From Gammaproteobacteria bacterium (GTDB taxonomy: Bacteria; Pseudomonadota; Gammaproteobacteria; UBA6429): a stretch of 13,502 bases of DNA. The stretch spans positions 1 through 13,502 of the forward strand of contig QIKU01000240.1 in assembly GCA_003232015.1 (NCBI GenBank), given 5' to 3'. The first letter of the stretch is position 1; each line of letters opens with the position of its first letter. Shown piece by piece: positions 7,086 to 13,502 of the stretch. Made by a program: the position numbers and the translations under genes. The notes beneath the pieces are model-generated. The model made no database searches, was not told where the DNA came from, and saw only the letters and a list, made by a program, of their open reading frames with translations.

Positions 7086-7499
7086 CTATTTAACTTTTTT
7101 AAGGAACGAGGTTTTGTTATTCAATTCATTCGATTCAGGAATATCTTTGCCAGCATCTGCCATGCCAACAAATTTATAAATGCCCGGTTTGAATTTCAGT
7201 TTTTTCCAAAATCCAAGTTGATGTGTATAGGTTTTTCCTGACTCTAATCCCGGGATTTTTATCGCAATCGCATTGGGAAATTTCGGATTCTCATATACGG
7301 CCATACTCGGATGCTCAGGACAATTTGACGAGCACATAATTGTCAACCAGCTTGTCCGGCTTTTCCCTTTACCGACATTTGTTACCTTAACGACGCCACT
7401 GTTTAACCCTTTCAGGTTTAGAATTAGATCCGATTTTATGGGTGCAGCCTGCACCAGTCCGCTCACTACAATAAGTGCACACGTTAATGCGGCACCTAA
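7086..7499 (-). CDS. CARDB-like secreted protein, 5' end missing
   Basis: A small exported protein with one immunoglobulin-like domain of CARDB type, judged from the terminal D-A-G-K-D-I-P-E-S-N-E-L-N-N signature (numbering from the GTG at 7464-7466, residues 104-117). Two cysteines in MCSSNCPEHP (45, 49) could form a disulphide. The GTG at 7466 is the first usable start, but the same frame stays open upstream and encodes a hydrophobic signal-peptide core and cleavage site (LGAALTCALIVVSGLVQA, 7499-7446) before meeting TGA at 7502-7500. The initiator Met and the basic n-region are absent. The gene is therefore cut at the 7500 junction and as it stands would give a protein without a proper export signal. 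Role unknown; CARDB domains often occur in surface or adhesion proteins. Confidence 0.7.
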   Translation of the reverse strand, partial: LGAALTCALIVVSGLVQAAPIKSDLILNLKGLNSGVVKVTNVGKGKSRTSWLTIMCSSNCPEHPSMAVYENPKFPNAIAIKIPGLESGKTYTHQLGFWKKLKFKPGIYKFVGMADAGKDIPESNELNNKTSFLKKVK

Positions 7500-7502
7500 T
7501 CA
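7499..7502. other. Junction where two divergent genes are both truncated
   Basis: Left of about 7500 the minus strand is in a signal peptide lacking its start. Right of it the plus strand is already in the middle of a propeller blade (codons for N-G-S-R-L-A-Y at 7503-7523, before the first ATG). Both frames stop within three bases of the point (TGA 7502-7500 minus; TAA 7497-7499 plus). No target-site duplication, terminal repeat or transposase is visible. A deletion, inversion or assembly join explains this; which one cannot be told from sequence alone. Confidence 0.75.
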
Positions 7503-8561
7503 AATGGTAGCCGCCTGGCTTATATGGCCAGACAGGATTCCGTAGACACACAAGAGCTATACACTGTTAATGCCGATGGCAACAATAACCTCAAGGTCAA
7601 TGGCGATCTGGTTGATAATGGCGATGTCTACAATTTTGCATGGTCATCAAACAACAATAGTCTCGTTTACCGGGCCGACCAGGATACCAACGCAACCCTT
7701 GAACTCTACATGGTGGACGTCGACGGCAATAACAATATCGGGTTAAACGGTGATCTTGGCGCAAGTGCTGATGTTCTACAGTTTAAAGGGTCGCCAGATG
7801 GCAGTCGTGTCGCCTATATCGCCGATAAGGATGTCAATAATACCTATGAACTTTACGTCGTAGACACCGATGGTAGCAACGACACCAGGCTAAATATCGA
7901 TCTTGCTGCAGGTGGGGATGTTTCAGAATTTCGGTGGTCTCCAGATGGCAGCCATGTCGCTTATATCGCCAATCTCAATGTTGCCAATATCGATGAACTT
8001 TACACCGTAGAGGCCAATAGCAGTAACACCGTCAAAATCAATGGTGATCTTGTGCTGAACGGAGATGTTGTTAGTTTTTCCTGGTCACCCAATGATGACT
8101 GTCTGGCTTATCTTGCTTCTCAAGATAATCCAGCAGTGTTTGAGGTCTACACGGTAGCGGCCGATGGCAATGATAATCGTAAGATCAACGGGATTTTGGT
8201 CGCCGGTGGGGATGTTCAGGACTTTGCGTGGTCACCCGATGGGAGCCGTATAGCTTATTTCGCAGATCAAACGACCAACGGAGTTAATGAGCTTTTCCTT
8301 GCATCCGATTGCAGCTTATGTAAAAAGATCAAGTTAAACAGCCCGCTTGAGAGCAATAGCAGCATTATAGACTTTGCCTGGTCACCCGCTGGTGAACGTT
8401 TAGCCTACCGCGTCTTTCGAGATGTAGATCCCATCATCATTGAACCCGAAAATGATATCATCGACCTATACAGCGTAGACACCACTGGCAATAACAACTT
8501 CAAAGTCAATAATCCTCTACCAACGAACGGCAAGGTCACCACATTTGCCTGGTTACCGTAA
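7501..8561 (+). CDS. TolB-like (PD40/WD40-like) beta-propeller protein, 5' end missing
   Basis: Seven tandem repeats make up the whole visible protein, with the pattern F-x-W-S-P-D-G-S-R-x-A-Y-x-A-D then E-L-Y-x-V-D-x-D-G-N-N-x-x-K-x-N-G-D-L. Counting from the ATG at 7524, blade-end Trp fall at 40, 138, 187, 236, 286 and 343, with Gly89 in place of Trp; the spacing is 49 residues for most blades, 50 and 57 for the last two. The first ATG lies inside a blade: codons from 7503 already read N-G-S-R-L-A-Y, so the true N-terminus, with any signal peptide, is lost at the 7500 junction. Family members act in the periplasm or on the surface as binding scaffolds; no enzyme motif is seen. It is on the opposite strand to its neighbours. 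Confidence 0.8.
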
Positions 8562-8604
8562 AGAAGGGAGCCTACGGCTTATATCATTTATTTTAAGATT
8601 GGCA

Positions 8605-8632
8605 TCGCGTGGTAAATCTGTTTACCACGCGA
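8605..8632 (+). terminator. Strong hairpin terminator after the beta-propeller gene
   Basis: Two perfectly complementary 12-base arms (TCGCGTGGTAAA at 8605-8616 and its complement at 8621-8632) enclose the loop TCTG, with further GGC/GCC pairing possible outside. ATTTTA follows. It lies 44 bp after the propeller stop. The remaining gap to 8852 has no convincing gene; it also has a smaller AGCC-TAC-GGCT stem at 8568-8578. The hairpin could act for either convergent transcript. Confidence 0.7.
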
Positions 8633-8852
8633 CAGCCATTTTAGAAACAATATGAAATATACGACTGCGTCATGTACTTATCATCCACAACATCCAGATA
8701 TATTTGAGAATCATGCCGTTGTAAACACACTCGGCTGAAATGATGGCATGACTTGTAGTAAGATAGCGATTCGATTGAGTGTTATTCGTAACGAACTACA
8801 CAAGGAGTTGAGGACATCCTCTTATTGAGCTATCAGCCAACATCATAGTAGT

Positions 8853-10265
8853 TTATTCTTCACGATCATCAATAGTTAGATCAGAGTTATCGGTCGAAAA
8901 GTCATCTAATTCTTCAATGTTAAATTGTTTGATCATGCGTCTTAAACGTGGACGTGAGATACCTAAAATCTCACAGGCATGGCCTTTATGCCAATGAGTT
9001 GAATCCAGCACGTGCAGGATATGCTTTTTTTGTACACCTTCCAGACTCTGTTCCGCAAGGGGATATTTTGGGGGATCAGTTTCTACCTGCAGCTTAATAC
9101 AGGAGGAAGCAACGAGATCAGCAGTAATAGTATTACCGGGACACAGGGCGACGGCTTTTACCAGGACATTTTCCAACTCGCGCACATTGCCTGGCCAGTC
9201 ATAATTTTGCATGCACTCGATAACATCTTTTGATACCTGGGTAACATTGCTGTGCATTTCATGATTGATACGTGTGAGCAGAGCCTGTACCAGTTCAGTT
9301 ATTTCTTCTTTACGTTCGCGTAAGGGTGGCAGGTGTATATTGACAACTTGCAATCGGTAATACAGATCTTCGCGGAAGCTTCCTTCCTGCACCAGTTTTG
9401 CCAGATTCACATTGGCCGCTACAATAACTCGAGCACTGGTATGTTGTGATTCTTTGGCACCGATAGGTGTGTATTCTTTTTCCTGTAGCACTCGCAATAG
9501 TTTGGCCTGCATCACTTGAGACAGTTCGCTGACTTCATCAAGAAAGATAGTGCCGTTGTTGGCCAGTTCAAATTTTCCTTGCTGGCGTTTAACCGCTCCG
9601 GTGAATGATCCCTTTTCATGTCCAAACATATCGGATTCCAGCAATGTTTCGACCAGTGCAGCACAGTTAACTGCCACGAATGGCCCATCAGGATTACCCG
9701 TACGATGAATGGCTTTGGCGACCAGTTCTTTTCCTGTACCGCTCTCTCCACTCACCAGGACGGTAACTGGATTGGAAGCAACCAGGCCAATGGTTTTGAA
9801 GACTTCCTTCATGGCATAACTGCTTCCAACCATTGTGTTGTAACCATTATGATCTCGACCAGGTTGAATAATGTCGTTCTTGCCTGGCGTATTTAGTAGA
9901 CGTTTTACGGCTTTTTCCAATTCATCAATATCAATAGGTTTATGAATATAATCTTCAGCACCACGTTGCATAGCCTGAATCGTGCTATCCATATCGTGAA
10001 AGGCCGTAATCATAATGATATGGACATCGTGGATAGCTGCCTTGAATTCAGGCAGACCATCGATACCGGATTTGCCTGGCATGCGTATATCTAAAATAAT
10101 CAGATCCGGGATATGTATTGCTGCTACTTGAAGACCTTCATCGACACTGTTGGCCAACGCCACTTCATAACCCTGACTACGTAAATGTAACTGAATAGTA
10201 CGACAACTGGCTTCATCATCGTCGACGATCAATATGCGTTGAACTTTATCAGTGTGCAAATCCAT
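8853..10265 (-). CDS. Sigma-54-dependent response regulator, NtrC family
   Basis: A 470-residue transcription activator with the classic three-part plan. The receiver domain (about 9-126) has the acidic pocket Asp15-17, phospho-acceptor Asp59 (LDIRMPG), Thr87 and Lys109. The AAA+ sigma-54 contact domain (about 144-380) has Walker A GESGTGKE (173-180), the sigma-54 contact loop as GSFTGA (219-224, the Ser variant of GAFTGA), Walker B IFLDEV (240-245) and the GNVRELENV motif (359-367). A Fis-type helix-turn-helix lies near 412-449 (HACEILGISRPRLRRMIKQ). An acidic tail follows. It starts 37 bp after the kinase stop and is almost certainly its partner. I saw no convincing -24/-12 promoter in the window, so targets are probably elsewhere. 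The subfamily could not be settled. Confidence 0.95.
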   Translation of the reverse strand: MDLHTDKVQRILIVDDDEASCRTIQLHLRSQGYEVALANSVDEGLQVAAIHIPDLIILDIRMPGKSGIDGLPEFKAAIHDVHIIMITAFHDMDSTIQAMQRGAEDYIHKPIDIDELEKAVKRLLNTPGKNDIIQPGRDHNGYNTMVGSSYAMKEVFKTIGLVASNPVTVLVSGESGTGKELVAKAIHRTGNPDGPFVAVNCAALVETLLESDMFGHEKGSFTGAVKRQQGKFELANNGTIFLDEVSELSQVMQAKLLRVLQEKEYTPIGAKESQHTSARVIVAANVNLAKLVQEGSFREDLYYRLQVVNIHLPPLRERKEEITELVQALLTRINHEMHSNVTQVSKDVIECMQNYDWPGNVRELENVLVKAVALCPGNTITADLVASSCIKLQVETDPPKYPLAEQSLEGVQKKHILHVLDSTHWHKGHACEILGISRPRLRRMIKQFNIEELDDFSTDNSDLTIDDREE

Positions 10266-10302
10266 TCATTCAGGGCCTGGTATAATATTTATCATAATAA
10301 GT

Positions 10303-12834
10303 TTAGTGGATTGGTCCAGTTGGCAAAATCACTACGACACAGGCGCCCCCGTTGGGGCTACTCGACAACGATATTTCTCCATAATGTTGATCCAGTATAC
10401 GCTTTACGATAGCCAGCCCCAGCCCCGTCCCCCTTGCTTTAGTAGTATAAAAAGGTTCAAATAATATATCGGCCTGCTCGGAGTCAAGACCCAGGCCATT
10501 GTCACTAAATTCAACTTTAACCTTCATATTGGAATCAAGTAATTCCATGCTCGTCTTGATTCGGATTTCGGGTTTACGTTCAACATTCTCGGTAGCCTGC
10601 AAGGCATTCAGGATCAAATTACTAAAAACCTGCCTCAATTTGGTGGCATCGCCATAAACCATCGGTAATTTTTCTTGATAGTCGCTTGTTATTTTTGCTT
10701 TATGTTCCTTAATATTTTTTTCAGTGGTCGAGACGGTTAAGTCCAACAGTTTGTTGATGCTTAACCACTCAGAGTTTAGTGCATCCGGGCGCGAAAACTG
10801 TAACAGATCAGCAAGAATATTTTCCATATAGCGAACTTGTTCCAGAGCAATTTGTCGCAGTTCTTTAGCTTCTTCATTCCAGCTCTGTTCATGCTGCTTA
10901 TCGACTCGCTTACCAATAATTTGTAAGCCCATTTTTACAGACGATAGAGGATTACGCAGATCGTGGGCAATCATACTCGACATACGTCCTACCACAGCCA
11001 AAGCTTGTGCATGGGCCAGCTCCCGGTTGCGTTGCTTAACTTCGTTTTCCAAACGTCTTTTCTCTGTAATATCTTCCTTAATGGCAAGAAAATGGGTAAT
11101 TTCACCATCAGGATTACGAATAGGCGATATCGTCGTATATTCCCAGTAAAGTTCACCATTTTTTCTGCGGTTGTGAAACAGGCCATGCCATTCTTTGCCG
11201 CTATCAATGGTTTCCCATAAATCCCGATATTCTTCCGAATTCGTTTCGCCCGATTTTAAAATTGAAGGATTTTCCCCAATGGCTTCTGCGGCCGTATAAC
11301 CGGTTAGCTCAGTAAATTTAGAATTAACATATTCAATGACACCATCGATGTTGGTAAGAATGACTGGAGCAGGACTTTGTTCTACGGCACGTGACAGGAT
11401 TCGCAACTGTTCTTCTTTACGGTGTTGTTCTGTAATATCTTCACCAATACAGGTCAAACCGAAAATATTGCCGTTGGCATCATACGAAAGGGTATTATTC
11501 CATGCGAACAGTCGTGTCTCACCATTGCGAATCTTAATCTGTGTTTCATGAACAGGACATAATGAACCCGTCAACGCGTTAGATAATATCTCTTTCATTT
11601 TTTCCTTATCAGTTTCTTTGACAAAGTTATCTATCCACTCTTTATTAATTACTTCCTCATGTTTAAAACCAATTTTCTTAAGTAAGTGATTATTGCAAAA
11701 CTGGACTTTACCTTTATCGTCTAGAGAAATAGCGGCTAGCTGGATAGACTCCAGTGTCTTTCGAAAACGCTGTTCGTATTCATTCTGAGCTTTTATTCTT
11801 TTATGGCTAACCCGTATTTTAGCCATAATATAAGACCATAATATGACGAGCAAAGCAAAAACAGCAAAGAGGATATTGTTAAAAAACAGGGAACTGATCG
11901 GGTGATTTTTAATTAACGCCATAGGTGTCAATGAAACGATTTTCCATGGCTGAACTTTTTTAGTGGATCTGGCTGTCGACTTAACCGGATAGATAGTGCT
12001 GTAGCTGAACATGCCAACTGAACTCTCAAAATCACCTGCCGAGTTAGAGCTAATTTCTTGCCAGGCTTGTGGATAGCTTATTGCAAATGAACGTTTATGA
12101 TCAAATTTTACTCCCGGTGCATCACTATAAGGACTGCGCAGCCAATAACCTTCCTGGTTAAGTAAATGAACACGATCAGTATTATTGGTAGCTTCAGGTG
12201 TGAAGTTTGGTAATAAGGTATTTCCTAAAATGCTAAATACCAGAATACCGTGTTTTTGCCCCTGTGCGTTGATTAACGGTGTTGCAAAGCGAATAACGGG
12301 TTTATGTGGTACTTCTATAGATTCCTGTTTTACATTCGGAGCTAAAGAAGACAAATAAATTTGTTCCGGTTTCATCGCTAAAGCCTGTTTAAAATATTTA
12401 TCATCGGCCTTATTTTGTAATGTCGTTTTTGCCACTTTTACCGCTTCACCATTGTGATAATTAATTCGAACAATTTCCTGCCCATCCATTGCGATATAAC
12501 GAATTTGATCGTAACGTTTTTTTGTTTCACTGAAGATTAAAAATTCTCTTTCAATATTTTTAAGATGTGGGCTAGATGGGTTTGTTAACGCGATCTGTAG
12601 TTCGTTTATCTTCGAAAGAAACATCAAATCGGATACTACGTTGTTTAACTCTGCCGTAATGGTTTCACGTGCCAAATCAACACTCAGCACCTCATCAGCT
12701 TTGTGATTAGCATCCGTTAACTTCTCATGGGTGTAGTAGTGTGTTGTTGCTATCAACGCCAGCAACCCCAACAGAGGAACAAGGATTTGAAAGTACTGTT
12801 TAAGGATGTCGCGCGAGTATAGAGCGTTGCTCAT
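10303..12834 (-). CDS. Sensor histidine kinase, periplasmic Cache-like sensor plus two PAS domains
   Basis: An 843-residue membrane kinase. Membrane segments at about 15-32 and 318-338 flank a ~285-residue periplasmic domain that resembles double-Cache sensors (motifs IRYIAMDGQEIVRINY at 111-126 and PVIRFATPLINAQGQKHGIL at 179-198). Then come PAS domain 1 (about 355-470), PAS domain 2 (about 476-592, typical W-x-G-L-F-x-N-x-R-K-N-G-E-L-Y-W), each ending in a D-I-T-E motif, a short coiled coil, the HisKA helix with phospho-acceptor His624 (IAHDLRNPLSSV), and the ATPase with N-box Asn743, DNGLGL (778-783) and GTGLGLAI (802-809). The HAMP domain is absent. The ATG is 4 bp after the hemG stop, which suggests translational coupling. 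It should phosphorylate the NtrC-type regulator encoded next. The ligand is unknown. Confidence 0.95.
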   Translation of the reverse strand: MSNALYSRDILKQYFQILVPLLGLLALIATTHYYTHEKLTDANHKADEVLSVDLARETITAELNNVVSDLMFLSKINELQIALTNPSSPHLKNIEREFLIFSETKKRYDQIRYIAMDGQEIVRINYHNGEAVKVAKTTLQNKADDKYFKQALAMKPEQIYLSSLAPNVKQESIEVPHKPVIRFATPLINAQGQKHGILVFSILGNTLLPNFTPEATNNTDRVHLLNQEGYWLRSPYSDAPGVKFDHKRSFAISYPQAWQEISSNSAGDFESSVGMFSYSTIYPVKSTARSTKKVQPWKIVSLTPMALIKNHPISSLFFNNILFAVFALLVILWSYIMAKIRVSHKRIKAQNEYEQRFRKTLESIQLAAISLDDKGKVQFCNNHLLKKIGFKHEEVINKEWIDNFVKETDKEKMKEILSNALTGSLCPVHETQIKIRNGETRLFAWNNTLSYDANGNIFGLTCIGEDITEQHRKEEQLRILSRAVEQSPAPVILTNIDGVIEYVNSKFTELTGYTAAEAIGENPSILKSGETNSEEYRDLWETIDSGKEWHGLFHNRRKNGELYWEYTTISPIRNPDGEITHFLAIKEDITEKRRLENEVKQRNRELAHAQALAVVGRMSSMIAHDLRNPLSSVKMGLQIIGKRVDKQHEQSWNEEAKELRQIALEQVRYMENILADLLQFSRPDALNSEWLSINKLLDLTVSTTEKNIKEHKAKITSDYQEKLPMVYGDATKLRQVFSNLILNALQATENVERKPEIRIKTSMELLDSNMKVKVEFSDNGLGLDSEQADILFEPFYTTKARGTGLGLAIVKRILDQHYGEISLSSSPNGGACVVVILPTGPIH

Positions 12835-12838
12835 GTGC

Positions 12839-13502
12839 TTAGTAATTGGGTCTTAACACTGGTGCAAAAAGGGCACTGGCCAGAGCCGATTTTGGCAGGC
12901 TTGCCATAATTTGTTTTGCAACGATACGGCTGCGCGCAATGCGATCACGTACCGATACCCCGCCGCGATAATTGGCTTCCAGATGCAAGCCGGGAATTTG
13001 TTGCAGATAGGATGCGATAGCCTGCATACGTGCCTGATGAGCGCCGTGATATAAGGGGAGTGCTTCTTTGTGCCGATCGATTTTGACCATTTCCGGCTCG
13101 GCTTTAATGCCTAGCAAGTGGGTCAAACCAGATAATGTTGTATGCAGGCACTGCTCTGTATCCCAATCCTGTACTTCCGGCATTCGTGCGCCACCTATAT
13201 ATGAACTCAATAATACCTTAGCATCTGGGGCGCGGTTAGCAAACAGGCTGCTCATCCATAAGTTGCCGGTAAGTGCCTGGTTTTCCTTGCTTAACGCATT
13301 TCGGGGTATTAAAAAGCCTGTTCCATCCAGGGCATGATCAATAGCTGTTCGGTCAAAACCCATGTGGACGATATTCACTGGCGCGTACTGTATATCCTGC
13401 AATAAACGGGCTAGTTTTTTTGTTTAACGGCGCGACGAGCTGTGCGGTTTTGGAAGCGGGCGTCGTTACGACGACCTGTGATGCTCGAAGCACCCGTTCG
13501 CC
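12839..13502 (-). CDS. hemG: Protoporphyrinogen oxidase (HemG/HemY type), partial and frameshifted
   Basis: The C-terminal half of the FAD-dependent oxidase that turns protoporphyrinogen IX into protoporphyrin IX in haem synthesis. Visible family stretches: QYAPVNIVHMGFDR, GFLIPR, SSLFANRAPD, VLLSSYIGGAR, and near the end GLHLEANYRGGVSVRDRIARS, the FAD-contacting region. The formal open frame starts at a TTG (13402) and stops upstream at a TAA. From the window edge down to about 13422 the coding continues in another frame, reading ERVLRASQVVVTTPASKTAQ and then LVAPLNKK. Removing one A from the seven-A run (13415-13421) joins the two as PLNKKLARLLQDIQYAPV. So the gene reaches beyond the window and carries one extra base: a sequencing error, or a real frameshift. 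The N-terminal FAD-binding part is outside. The kinase gene follows by 4 bp. Symbol by TIGR00562-type naming; called hemY in some species. Confidence 0.85.
13415..13421 (-). other. Seven-base A/T homopolymer causing the hemG frameshift
   Basis: The plus strand has TTTTTTT here. The two reading frames of the protoporphyrinogen oxidase meet exactly at this run, and deletion of a single base restores a continuous family-like sequence. The shift needed is +1 (skip one base), which a classical -1 slippery heptamer would not supply. Confidence 0.8.

Noticed and set aside
7273..7545. A 90-codon plus-strand open frame over the CARDB-like gene and the 7500 junction
   Set aside because: It is antisense to the CARDB coding sequence and shows no domain or signal; it only exists because of the junction.
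8711..8751. Inverted repeat TCATGCC / GGCATGA in the gap after the propeller gene
   Set aside because: The arms are only 7 bases with a 27-base spacer and no T-run; this could easily arise by chance.
8744..8758. TGGCAT-like sequence resembling a sigma-54 -24 box
   Set aside because: The matching GC at -12 is missing at the required spacing, so it is not a sigma-54 promoter.
8810..8821. GAGGACATCCTC near the 3' end of the response regulator gene
   Set aside because: Only a four-base stem with a four-base loop and no T-run; not a credible terminator.
13415..13421. Programmed ribosomal frameshifting at the hemG A-run
   Set aside because: The required shift is +1, not the -1 usual for A-rich slippery heptamers, and no such mechanism is known for this family; error or mutation is simpler.

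Overview
The window looks like a chromosomal segment of a gammaproteobacterium of moderate to low GC. The left third carries the conserved block glmM / folP / ftsH / rlmE (minus strand) with yhbY divergent, in the order known from many Gammaproteobacteria, and the proteins align closely by eye with E. coli-type homologues. No tRNA, rRNA, CRISPR array, insertion sequence or phage gene was seen.

Layout. Positions 1-16 hold the first codons of glmM (minus). folP (54-878), ftsH (987-2918, GTG start) and rlmE (3029-3649) form a minus-strand cluster; yhbY (3689-3976) runs the other way from a 39-bp gap with a symmetric -10 element. Next, on the minus strand, come two small membrane proteins (DUF4149, 4009-4452; DUF5658, 4489-4962), an uncharacterised membrane-anchored zinc-metalloprotease-like protein with the motif HEXXHxxGxxD (5147-5920), a YbeL/DUF1451 zinc-ribbon protein (6206-6700, TTG start) and a small DUF6316-like protein (6728-6916). 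The last two probably form an operon with a good FNR/ANR-type site upstream. A CARDB-like secreted protein (7086-7499) follows.

At about 7500 the sequence breaks. The CARDB gene loses the start of its signal peptide there, and a plus-strand TolB-like beta-propeller gene begins in mid-blade at the same point and runs to 8561. Two divergent genes beheaded at one point mean a deletion or rearrangement in the genome, or an assembly join. The propeller gene ends at a strong hairpin (8605-8632).

The right part is a minus-strand operon: a haem-pathway protoporphyrinogen oxidase (hemG/hemY type, 12839 to the window edge, broken by one extra base in a seven-base A/T run), then, 4 bp later, a Cache-PAS-PAS histidine kinase (10303-12834) and an NtrC-type sigma-54 response regulator (8853-10265). 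The kinase and regulator form a complete two-component system of unknown signal and target.

The left block covers core functions: folate synthesis, membrane protein quality control, 23S rRNA 2'-O-methylation and ribosome assembly. The middle is made of poorly described small genes. The most useful points for follow-up are the 7500 junction, the hemG frameshift, the metzincin-like protein, the FNR-like site and the symmetric divergent promoter.
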